Source: Catenovulum agarivorans YM01 (GTDB taxonomy: Bacteria > Pseudomonadota > Gammaproteobacteria > Enterobacterales > Alteromonadaceae). From it: a DNA stretch of 64,000 bases. The notes beneath the pieces are model-generated. The model was not told the origin of the DNA. It saw only the letters and a program-made list of their open reading frames with translations, and ran no database searches. The DNA lies in NCBI RefSeq assembly GCF_000281085.1, contig NZ_JH767522.1, positions 1-64,000 on the forward strand, read 5' to 3'. Shown one piece after another: positions 16,936-24,908 of the stretch; positions within the stretch are counted from its first letter, which is position 1; the number at the start of each line of letters is the position of its first letter. The translations under genes and the position numbers were made by a program.

Positions 16936-17918
16936 AATTCGTCCTCATTCATTTGAGCAATTTGCGCCAAATACCGACCAATACGTGTACCTTCAAAACT
17001 CGCATGGAAATCTTGTACAGCTTGAATAAACGGTGTTTTGTCAGGATAAATAACTTCCACACCGGCTTTTTTCACTTCAGCTAAGGCTTGTAACTCACCT
17101 TCTAACCAAAGTTCTTTTTGAAACTCAACCGAGTCGGCTACCGCTTTATCTAACCATTGCTTTTGTTGGTCGGTTAAATTGTTATAAACGTGTGCGCTAC
17201 CCAAAATCACATCTGGTACGGCAGTATGTTCATTTAAAATATAATATTTGCTGATTTCGTAATGACGTGACAGGTAAAACGAAGGTGGGTTGTTTTCCGC
17301 TCCATCAACAACGCCTTGCTGTAGAGCGGCATATAATTCACCGAAAGAAATAGGTGTTGCGGCTCCACCAAAAGCATTGACCATCTTCACCGCAGTTTGG
17401 CTTTCCATTACACGAATTTTTTTGCTGGTTAAATCTTCAGGTGAGTCAACTCGAGTATCCGTCATGTAAAAGCTGCGACTGCCAGCATCGTAATAACCTA
17501 AACCAACCAAGTGCGCTTTACGAGTTTCGCTTAGCAAATTTTGTCCTACCTCACCATTCAACACAGACCATTTGTGTTCACGGGATTGGAAAATATACGG
17601 CAAGCTGAAAATTTTCATTTCAGGCACAAAACCTTCAATGGTTGCAGCAGAAACTTTGGTCATGGCCAAACTACCAATTTGCAACAGCTCAACCATTTCA
17701 CGTTCGTTGCCTAACTGAGCACTTGGGTATATCACAATATCCATTTCACCATTAGAATAATGACGTAGGCGCTCAGCCATATAAATCATAGCTTTATGTA
17801 CACTATGCTCAGTATCTAAAGTATGCCCTATCCTAAGTGTTGTTTTACTTTGCTCACCACTACAGGCTGTGAGCAACAAAAACACACTGAAACAAAAAAG
17901 TGTTTTAATCCACTGCAT
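16932..17918 (-). CDS. dctP: TRAP transporter periplasmic solute-binding protein, DctP type
   Basis: From the ATG at 17918, preceded by GAGG, the protein is 328 residues with a signal peptide and lipobox LTAC, so the binding protein is membrane-anchored. DctP motifs are clear: RIGHTLDTEHSVHKAM, YPSAQLGNEREMVE, KIRVMESQTAVKMVNAFGGAATPISFGELYAALQQGVVDGAENN. The Arg in KIRVMES is the conserved carboxylate-binding residue, consistent with an acidic sugar ligand. A longer start at 17969 would bury the signal peptide and is rejected. The gene lies 115 bp after uxaC with a hairpin in between. Confidence 0.93.
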   Translation of the reverse strand: MQWIKTLFCFSVFLLLTACSGEQSKTTLRIGHTLDTEHSVHKAMIYMAERLRHYSNGEMDIVIYPSAQLGNEREMVELLQIGSLAMTKVSAATIEGFVPEMKIFSLPYIFQSREHKWSVLNGEVGQNLLSETRKAHLVGLGYYDAGSRSFYMTDTRVDSPEDLTSKKIRVMESQTAVKMVNAFGGAATPISFGELYAALQQGVVDGAENNPPSFYLSRHYEISKYYILNEHTAVPDVILGSAHVYNNLTDQQKQWLDKAVADSVEFQKELWLEGELQALAEVKKAGVEVIYPDKTPFIQAVQDFHASFEGTRIGRYLAQIAQMNEDEL

Positions 17919-17934
17919 AAAAACCTCAAAAAAA

Positions 17935-17962
17935 GGAGACAGCCAAAGAGCAAGCTGCCTCC
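17935..17962 (-). promoter_or_regulatory. Intercistronic hairpin upstream of dctP
   Basis: On the minus strand GGAGGCAGC / GCTGTCTCC can form a 9-bp stem (one G-U pair, 10-nt loop) ending just before the dctP ribosome binding site. There is no T tract. Such hairpins often stabilise the downstream mRNA and raise binding-protein expression; that role is inferred. Confidence 0.5.
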
Positions 17963-18033
17963 ACAACACAAACGGGAAACGAGTGTGAAATCAAACCTCA
18001 AAAAATGTTCGCTGCTGAAAGTTAATGTTATAT

Positions 18034-19467
18034 CTATTTATTGCTCGTATTTTGATACGCTTCTTTTGCTAACCGGTAAGTAAGGTCATGTGCTAAATCG
18101 AATGCAGCACTTTCAGAAATTCTGTGCTCAGCAACCATTTGCGCTAAAAAACGACAATCAATACGACGCGCAACATCGTGACGAGCAGGGATAGATAAAA
18201 ATGCACGAGTGTCGTCATTGAAACCAACAGTGTTATACAAACCAGCAGTTTCGGTAATTGCATGGCGATAACGTAACATGCCTTCAGGTGAATCATGGAA
18301 CCACCAAGCCGGGCCTAACTTTAACGCTGGATAATGGCCTGCCAGTGGCGCAAGCTCTCGTGTATAAGTTGTCTCATCTAACGTGAATAAAATAATGCGT
18401 ATATCAGTAGAGTTGCCATATTTGTTTAACAATGGCTGCATGTTATGCACAAACTCAGCTTGAACTGGGATGTCTCCACCTTTGTCTCTGCCAAAGTTTT
18501 TGAACACCTGGCTATTATGATTACGATAAACGCCTGGATGAATTTGCATGACCATTCCATCTTCTAAACTCATACCCGCGAGCTCAGTCAACATTTGTGC
18601 ACGAAACAATTCAGCTTGTTCGGCAGTGAAATTGCCTGAACGCACTTGGTTAAACAAACGTTCACATTCACTGGGGGTTAAATCAGCAGTCTTAGCGGTG
18701 GCGTGGCCGTGATCACTAGCTGTCGCGCCATGTTCACGAAAAAACGCACGGCGGTTACGTATTGCAGCTAAATACCCTTGCCAGCTCGCACAATCTTGGC
18801 CCGTTTTTTCAGCCAACAGATGCAAGTTGTTGGCAAAGTTACCACTTTCAGGGTCAACAATATCGTCTGGTCGGAAAGTGGTAATAACAGTTTTATCTAT
18901 GCCTGTTCCTTTTAACTGAGCATGGTATGTTAAATCGTCTAAACCACCTTCTGTGGTTGCCAGCAATTCAATGTTGAATTTATCTAACAAAGCGCGCGGT
19001 TTAAACTCATCGCTGGCTAAAATTTCATTGATACGGTCGTAGAAATAATCGGCAGAGTCTTCAGTTAATTCGACTTCAAAACCAAATATGCTGCACAAAA
19101 CGTGATCCATCCACATCCGTGATGGGGTGCCATGGAATAGATAATAGTGTTTGGCGAAACAACGCCAAATTTTTCGGTAGTCAGTTTCAACTAAACTCCC
19201 ATCTAAACGCTTAATCCCCAAAGACTCCAAACTAACACCTTGGCTATACAACATTCTGAAAACATAGTGGTCTGGAATAATTAGCAATTCAGTTGCATTT
19301 GAGAAGTTGTTATTTTCTGCAAACCAACGTGGATCTGTGTGACCATGCGGACTAACAATTGGTAAGTCTTTTATAGATTGATATAAATCACGGCTGATAC
19401 ACTTGAGTTTGCTATCAGCACTAAACAAACGATCATCATGGATTGAGTATGGAGTAAAGCTGGTCAT
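18034..19467 (-). CDS. uxaC: Uronate isomerase
   Basis: Converts D-glucuronate to D-fructuronate and D-galacturonate to D-tagaturonate; cytoplasmic, amidohydrolase superfamily. The 477-residue length fits. The metal-binding HGHTDP lies at residues 41-46, and the family block NATELLIIPDHYVFRMLYSQG follows. Further blocks are ALLDKFNIELLATTEGGLDDL, VITTFRPDDIVDPE, MQIHPGVYRNHN and GFNDDTRAFLSIPARHDVARRIDC. GAGG precedes the ATG at 19467. It lies between the UxuB-type reductase and the TRAP genes, 13 bp after the former. Confidence 0.96.
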   Translation of the reverse strand: MTSFTPYSIHDDRLFSADSKLKCISRDLYQSIKDLPIVSPHGHTDPRWFAENNNFSNATELLIIPDHYVFRMLYSQGVSLESLGIKRLDGSLVETDYRKIWRCFAKHYYLFHGTPSRMWMDHVLCSIFGFEVELTEDSADYFYDRINEILASDEFKPRALLDKFNIELLATTEGGLDDLTYHAQLKGTGIDKTVITTFRPDDIVDPESGNFANNLHLLAEKTGQDCASWQGYLAAIRNRRAFFREHGATASDHGHATAKTADLTPSECERLFNQVRSGNFTAEQAELFRAQMLTELAGMSLEDGMVMQIHPGVYRNHNSQVFKNFGRDKGGDIPVQAEFVHNMQPLLNKYGNSTDIRIILFTLDETTYTRELAPLAGHYPALKLGPAWWFHDSPEGMLRYRHAITETAGLYNTVGFNDDTRAFLSIPARHDVARRIDCRFLAQMVAEHRISESAAFDLAHDLTYRLAKEAYQNTSNK

Positions 19468-19480
19468 TTAAACCTCTAAA

Positions 19481-20953
19481 TTATAATTGTGTGTTAGCTA
19501 ATGAAGCTAAAAATGAATCTATTTCACTGTAAGCCTGTACGACCGAATCAACGAATTTCGGGTTTGCCAATAAATCTTTTTCAACAATGCCTTCAATCGA
19601 TAAGAACGCTGCAACATCTTGTTTAGAATCACCCGAAAAGCCACGAACCACGACTTGCATCTGTTGTTTTTTTGGGTCTGAAATTTCGGTTTGCTGTTCA
19701 ACGCTAGAAACTATAAAACGAATCCAAGCGGCAACAACTATGGACAAACGTTCAATTGAACGGCCTGTTGCCAAATTCTCTTTGATTGGTTCTAATGTGC
19801 GAACCGGAATTTTTATCGAGCCATCTGCTGCGATCTGGTTTAATAAATGGCGGATAGAGGGATTGTCATAACGCTCAAGAATCGCTTTTGCGTAGTCTGC
19901 TAAATCTAGCCCAACGGGCGCATCGATAGATGGAATGATTTCGTGTTCAAGCAGGCCACTAATAAAAGCTTTAATTTGGGTGTTATTAATCGCGTTGTAT
20001 ACAGTATCAATCGACAATAACGAACCAATATAAGCAAGTGCCGAATGAGTACCGTTTAAAATACGTAATTTGGCCTTCTCAAAACCAGCTACATCACTAG
20101 TAAAGGTTACGCCAGCTTTTTCCCATTGAGGGCGCTCAATGCCTGGAATATCTTCTATTACCCATTGAGCAAAAGGTTCTCGTTGAACTGGTACACTATC
20201 ATTAAATCGACAGTTTGTTTCAACAGCTGAAACAGTTGTAACTTCCGTTTTTGGAGTAATACAATCTACCATAGTGTTCGGAAAATGTGCGTTGGCTTCA
20301 ATCCATCGAGCTAACTCTGGGCGAATCTCGTTGGCCAGAGCAACCGTCGCTTTTTTCAACTTGTCGCCATTGTGCGGCAAATTATCACAAGCAATTACGT
20401 TAAATGCAGATTGAGACTTTAGAAAACGAACGTAAAAACCCGCAACCAATATACCTATCGCCGTTTTAGGTTCAAGAACGTGCTTGATATCGTGTTGTAC
20501 GTTGGCCGAGTTTATGTCCAACTCGCCAGCTTCATTCAAACAATAACCTTTTTCAGTTACAGTGAGAGATACTAACTTAACTGATGGCAATGCTAACGTC
20601 TCCAAGATTTCTTGCATCTGTTTCGAAGCCACTAGAGCTTGCTTAATACAGCCAACAATCTGAAAGTTTTGCTCCTTGCCACATCTAACATTGGTGTACA
20701 AACCATCTTGTGCATTTATTTGGTTTTTAAGTTGTTCATTACTAAAAGCAACAGCACATATTCCCCAACGTAAATCACCGGTGAGGTTTAGTACCTCTTC
20801 ATTAAATACCGCCTGATGAGAACGATGAAATGCACCTAGACCAAGGTGAACTATGCCGACCTCTAGTTTACGCCTATCATAGTTCGGTATTGCTATGCCT
20901 AGGTTAGCAACTAAGGTTGCGTGTTGAGTTAAATATTCATCGCTAAGCTGCAT
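19481..20953 (-). CDS. uxuB: Fructuronate reductase (D-mannonate oxidoreductase), UxuB type
   Basis: Reduces D-fructuronate to D-mannonate with NADH. The protein (490 residues from the ATG at 20953; a TTG 15 bp upstream is also possible) belongs to the long-chain mannitol dehydrogenase family. Visible motifs: VHLGLGAFHRSHQAV (nucleotide binding), VSLTVTEKGYC, VIACDNLPHNG, FPNTMVDCITP, EPFAQWVIED and KLRILNGTHSALAYIG with the catalytic Lys region. These resemble UxuB more than UxaB by eye, pointing to fructuronate rather than tagaturonate and thus to glucuronate as the sugar. It is the first gene of the operon, facing the divergent GH28 gene across a regulatory gap of about 390 bp. No uxuA (mannonate dehydratase) follows. 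Confidence 0.87.
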   Translation of the reverse strand: MQLSDEYLTQHATLVANLGIAIPNYDRRKLEVGIVHLGLGAFHRSHQAVFNEEVLNLTGDLRWGICAVAFSNEQLKNQINAQDGLYTNVRCGKEQNFQIVGCIKQALVASKQMQEILETLALPSVKLVSLTVTEKGYCLNEAGELDINSANVQHDIKHVLEPKTAIGILVAGFYVRFLKSQSAFNVIACDNLPHNGDKLKKATVALANEIRPELARWIEANAHFPNTMVDCITPKTEVTTVSAVETNCRFNDSVPVQREPFAQWVIEDIPGIERPQWEKAGVTFTSDVAGFEKAKLRILNGTHSALAYIGSLLSIDTVYNAINNTQIKAFISGLLEHEIIPSIDAPVGLDLADYAKAILERYDNPSIRHLLNQIAADGSIKIPVRTLEPIKENLATGRSIERLSIVVAAWIRFIVSSVEQQTEISDPKKQQMQVVVRGFSGDSKQDVAAFLSIEGIVEKDLLANPKFVDSVVQAYSEIDSFLASLANTQL

Positions 20954-21347
20954 ACGGTTACCTGTCAAAAATTAAAAAATTAAGTGCTTAAAAAGCTTTC
21001 CACCAAACCAAACTGGCAAAATAGCCTGCTCACTCAACTGATACATGTACGAAAATTTAAACAAGTGAGGCTCAAGCGAATTCAAACTCGTGCTATTAGT
21101 AATCTGCGAAAATTACCCGCTATTCACTCGTTAAGATGTTTGTTAATTTGTTTAACAATATTCATCCATCCAAGCGCACCAAGTCAACGTTTAACCTGAT
21201 TTTAACTGTTTACATAACCGTTACAGGCCATGTTTCACGGGGCTTTTAATTGACACTCACCTATATTTTTGTAAGTTTCAACAAGGTAAATATTTAGTTA
21301 AAAACTTGAGTTTATCGAATAAACTTTTTAAATATCAGGATAAAAAA
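20954..21347. promoter_or_regulatory. Divergent promoter region between the uronate operon and GH28
   Basis: 394 bp between divergent uxuB and GH28 starts. For the plus strand, TTGACA at 21250-21255 is a perfect -35 box, with TAAGTT 16 bp later as a weak -10. An AT-rich interrupted palindrome (GTTAATTTGTTTAAC, 21143-21157 region) lies mid-gap and could bind a regulator. The sequence ATAACCGTTA (about 21222) resembles AACCGTT copies upstream of the island TonB receptor (about 28050 and 28095). The short frame at 20984-21199 has no protein character. Confidence 0.5.
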
Positions 21348-22817
21348 ATGGCGATTAATGAAAGACGAGATTTACTAAAAAAAGCTTTGGCCCTTGGAGC
21401 AGTTTCTTCCGTGGGAATGAGTCTATCTTCATGTGCATCAGCAACAGGTACCAAGGCGATGCCAAACTTAGCTTCTGCAGATCCACAATTTGATATCAAC
21501 ACCGCTTGGTCAAAAGCTGATGAAATTGTCAACAATATCAAGCTACCTGTTATTCCGAAAGTCAGATTGAATATTGTTGATTTTGGCGCCAAACGTGGAC
21601 AATCATTTGATTCACTTCCAGCATTAAAATTGGCCATTAAAGAATTAGCGCGATTAGGTGGTGGCACCATAGTCATTCCAAAAGGTATTTGGCAATTAGA
21701 TGGCCCAATCCACTACGTCAGCAACATGGAAATCCATCTAGAAGAAGGTGCTCATGTTAAATTTGGCGCAGGTGGCGAAAATTACTTACCTCTAGTTAAA
21801 ACTCGCTGGGAAGGTACTGAGTGCTACAATTATTCACCATTTATTTATGCACTAGCATGCCACAATATAGCGTTGACTGGTAAAGGGAAAATTGATGGTC
21901 AAGGGTTCGATAATTTTTTACCGTGGCGTAAAAAGCAAAAGAAAGACCAACGCAACCTAAGAGATATGGGTAGAGATGGCGTACCAGTTGAAGACAGAAT
22001 TTTTGGCCCTGGCCACTACTTACGTCCACAATTTGTGCAATTTTTCAATTGTAAGAACGTATTAGTAGACGGAGTTACTTTAGTCGATTCACCATTCTGG
22101 TGTGTGCATCCGGTTTATTGTGATCAAGTAATAGTTAGAAACATTACTATCGATAGTGATCACATCAACAGTGATGGAGTTGATCCTGATTCAAGCAGCA
22201 ATGTGCTTATTCAAAACTGTGTATTTTCAGTTGATGATGATGGCGTTGCCATTAAAGCCGGGCGCGATCAAGACGGTTGGCGAGTAGGTAAGAAAAGCTA
22301 CAACATTGTTGTACGCGACTGTGAATATGTCGGGGCTAAAGGCGGTGGTATGGCCATAGGCAGCGAAATGTCAGGTGGGGTAAGTGACGTATATGTTGAA
22401 AATTACAAGATTCCAAAATGTCGTCATATGCTCTACTTCAAAGCAAATAACGATCGTGGTGGCAAAATTGAAAGAGTTTATATCAGAAATTGCCGTTCTG
22501 ATTACGCTGAGTCGGTTATTATTTTCACCAACGACTACCACAGCTACCGCGGTGGCAACGCACCAACAACCTTCCAAGACATTTTGCTAGAAGACGTTAA
22601 ATGTAAAGACTCAGAAGTCGGTTTACATATATTCGGCAATGCAAGTGCACCTGTGAATAACGTAGTATTAAGAGACATCGAGATAGGAAACTCAGTTGTT
22701 CCGGCACAAATTAAACATGTAAATAATTTACACATGTCAAATATAAAGATTAACGGCAAGAAATTTACCGAGGAAATGGCGCGAGCTCAACCTTTGAAAG
22801 CCGACCCTAAAATGTAA
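21348..22817 (+). CDS. GH28-family glycoside hydrolase with Tat lipoprotein signal and altered active site
   Basis: The 489-residue protein from the ATG at 21348 (AGGA 7 bp upstream) starts with a twin-arginine signal, NERRDLLKKA, ending in a lipobox-like SLSSC. It should be exported folded and lipidated. The rest is a right-handed beta-helix of GH28 type. Catalytic acids are present: NSDGVD (Asp276) and DDDG (296-298). GSEMSGGV is typical of exo-acting members. Two canonical GH28 features are changed: the GHG histidine position is Gly (AKGGGMAIGSE, residue 332) and the RIK motif reads YFK (residues 363-365). The substrate at the +1 site may therefore not be galacturonate. It starts the plus-strand enzyme series, followed by GH105 and a sulfatase. 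Confidence 0.87.
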   Translation: MAINERRDLLKKALALGAVSSVGMSLSSCASATGTKAMPNLASADPQFDINTAWSKADEIVNNIKLPVIPKVRLNIVDFGAKRGQSFDSLPALKLAIKELARLGGGTIVIPKGIWQLDGPIHYVSNMEIHLEEGAHVKFGAGGENYLPLVKTRWEGTECYNYSPFIYALACHNIALTGKGKIDGQGFDNFLPWRKKQKKDQRNLRDMGRDGVPVEDRIFGPGHYLRPQFVQFFNCKNVLVDGVTLVDSPFWCVHPVYCDQVIVRNITIDSDHINSDGVDPDSSSNVLIQNCVFSVDDDGVAIKAGRDQDGWRVGKKSYNIVVRDCEYVGAKGGGMAIGSEMSGGVSDVYVENYKIPKCRHMLYFKANNDRGGKIERVYIRNCRSDYAESVIIFTNDYHSYRGGNAPTTFQDILLEDVKCKDSEVGLHIFGNASAPVNNVVLRDIEIGNSVVPAQIKHVNNLHMSNIKINGKKFTEEMARAQPLKADPKM

Positions 22818-22837
22818 TTAGTCTCACATATTCCAAC

Positions 22838-22857
22838 ATGGCACCTTTAGGTGCCAT
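22838..22857 (+). promoter_or_regulatory. Hairpin between GH28 and GH105
   Basis: ATGGCACC / GGTGCCAT forms an 8-bp perfect stem with a 4-nt loop, 20 bp after the GH28 stop. No T tract follows; it may protect or tune the GH28-GH105 mRNA rather than stop it. Confidence 0.5.
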
Positions 22858-22880
22858 TAATTCTTAGGATACCAATCACA

Positions 22881-24620
22881 ATGACATTAATAAAACACAG
22901 TAATCATAGGATAATCCAATCCTGTGTGAACATCTCCCTACTATGCTGTGTACTATTTGCAAACCCAGTTAAAGCTGCTTCTCCTAAAGAGGTTGCACAT
23001 ACAGTTGCACAGAACATTGTAAACTCAACCCAGTTTACCCTCGTAGATAAACCAGCAAGTTGGTCGCAGAAAGACAGTTATATCATTAGATTTAATGATA
23101 TAACTGTCGAACCAAATCAAACCTATTTGGCTAAAACCAAAGTTGTATTGGATCTTGATGAATTTGAAAATCAACGAGATCCATCCCAGCAGAAATTGTT
23201 AGCACTTAGCCATACGCCAGGTAAACTGAAAGTTTTTCACAATGACAGCTTGGTTTTAGAGTCTACCAGCAAAAAAAATCAGTTTTTTAAAAAAGTAGAC
23301 TATCAACTCAATCACTATGCCTCAGGTGTAGCGCTTAAATTCGTGGATGGTGACACTATCCAGTTAGAGTTTACCCCTTTTGATGCTAAGCCAAACATCA
23401 TATTGGCACCAATTTACGCAGATACCGGCATGCGCTCAAGAAAAACTAAATTTTTGTTCGAGCTAGCTGGCAAGAAAGCGCCTTTCGCCTTGTCTAAACA
23501 ATCACAATCAAGTACTGCAAAATGGGCATTGCAGACTCGGCCAATCATAACTGACATTGACGACAAACTAGATTTTTCAGATTTCCGTTATTTTACAGGC
23601 ACCATATTGGATGCCATGCAGCAATTGAGTGATTACTACGACACCGACCAATTTCTGGCATATATGGAAAAACATCAATCGTTTTTCTTTACTCATTACC
23701 CGAATATCTTAAAACAACGAGAAGAACTGAACGTTATCGCTGGTCCATTCTCGCATGCAGACAGATTCATGCTGTTAGATGATTTTGGCCCCCAAACCGC
23801 AGCTTTTATTAATTCACTGGCTCGAGAAGGACGTAACCTATCTTTCTACAAAGAAAAACAAATGTTCTTGAAGCGAGCTCTAGAACAAATTCAGTATATA
23901 CCTAGACTTGAAGACGGTACTTTTACTCGCGTAACACCTTATCCATATACAGTTCAATCTGATGACCTTTTCATGGGAGGCTTGTTTCTAATCCGCGCTA
24001 GTCAGTACTTAAATGACAAAGCTCTGCTAGAAGAAGCTCTTTTGCAGATACTTAACTTTCATAAACACTTGTTTGATGAGCCTACAGGTCTATACCGACA
24101 TGCATATTATGCGAGCATAGACGAAAAAGCTTCAACAATTTGGGGGCGTGGCGTAGGCTGGATGGCCATGGTATACGTCGAATTGTTAGACATAATTCCG
24201 CCTGAACATCCAAAATATCAACACCTATTGCAAAACTTTATCGTCTTCTGTGACGCTATGGTGACCTATCAAAATAAAACGGATGGACGTTGGCATCAGG
24301 TATTAAACGATGACACGAGTTACTTAGAAACTAGCGTAACAGCCATGTTTTTGCGTGCTCTTGCAACAGGCGTTGCCGAAGGTTGGTTAACCGACCCAAA
24401 ATATAAAAAATCAGCGCATTTAGCTTGGAAAGGGTTAACAAGCCAGATCGCACCTAATGGCGATGTAAAAGGCATAGTGCGTGGCACCCCCATATTCCCT
24501 TACCCAGAAGACTATAAAAAGCATACACCAAGGCTAAACGATCCGAGAGGATTAGGCGCAGTGATATATGCAACTATTGCTATGGACAAAATGTTAAAAG
24601 TTTATCCAGATGGCCAATAA
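22881..24620 (+). CDS. GH105/GH88-type unsaturated glucuronyl/galacturonyl hydrolase
   Basis: The 579-residue protein from the ATG at 22881 has a Sec signal peptide ending near ANPVKAA. An N-terminal beta domain of about 200 residues precedes an (alpha/alpha)6 barrel. The barrel carries GH105-type motifs: DDLFMGGLFLIR with the catalytic Asp, GLYRHAYYAS, STIWGRGVGWMAM and DGRWHQVLNDDTSYLETSVTAMF. Family members remove the 4,5-unsaturated uronate left at the non-reducing end by polysaccharide lyases. This implies that a lyase acts upstream, which the beta-helix proteins at 31211-36759 could supply. It lies 63 bp after GH28. Confidence 0.87.
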   Translation: MTLIKHSNHRIIQSCVNISLLCCVLFANPVKAASPKEVAHTVAQNIVNSTQFTLVDKPASWSQKDSYIIRFNDITVEPNQTYLAKTKVVLDLDEFENQRDPSQQKLLALSHTPGKLKVFHNDSLVLESTSKKNQFFKKVDYQLNHYASGVALKFVDGDTIQLEFTPFDAKPNIILAPIYADTGMRSRKTKFLFELAGKKAPFALSKQSQSSTAKWALQTRPIITDIDDKLDFSDFRYFTGTILDAMQQLSDYYDTDQFLAYMEKHQSFFFTHYPNILKQREELNVIAGPFSHADRFMLLDDFGPQTAAFINSLAREGRNLSFYKEKQMFLKRALEQIQYIPRLEDGTFTRVTPYPYTVQSDDLFMGGLFLIRASQYLNDKALLEEALLQILNFHKHLFDEPTGLYRHAYYASIDEKASTIWGRGVGWMAMVYVELLDIIPPEHPKYQHLLQNFIVFCDAMVTYQNKTDGRWHQVLNDDTSYLETSVTAMFLRALATGVAEGWLTDPKYKKSAHLAWKGLTSQIAPNGDVKGIVRGTPIFPYPEDYKKHTPRLNDPRGLGAVIYATIAMDKMLKVYPDGQ

Positions 24621-24908
24621 ATCTTAGCAGAAAAATGGCTGTACTTGCGGAAAATTGCAAGTCAGCCAACAAAAATGAAACATAAAGGTGTTGCTAAAAA
24701 CAGCTTAAAGATATTTAGCCAAACACAAAGCTATTCTTTATTTTACAAACACTTGAAAAAGTTACCTCTATGTTCCTTAACTGTTTCCAAACCTCTCAAC
24801 TATTGCCCAATGGGGATAGTTAGAAAATACTGGTAACAACATACTTACGTATAAAAACATTGCATGTGGAATTCACATGCAGAATATTAATGTCTAGGAG
24901 TTTGCAAT
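24621..24908. promoter_or_regulatory. GH105-sulfatase spacer with two hairpins
   Basis: 24636-24668 folds as TGGCTG-t-ACTTGC / GCAAGT-CAGCCA, a 12-bp stem with one bulge and an 8-nt loop but no T tract. 24861-24881 holds TGCATGTG / CACATGCA, 28 bp before the sulfatase start; it could be an operator or a leader hairpin. The 63-codon frame in this gap shows no protein features. Confidence 0.45.

Noticed and set aside
20984-21199. 71-codon frame in the uxuB/GH28 gap
   Set aside because: Lies within a divergent promoter region, with low-complexity content and no start signal.
24645-24836. 63-codon frame between GH105 and sulfatase
   Set aside because: It overlaps a stable hairpin, has no ribosome binding site and no recognisable features.
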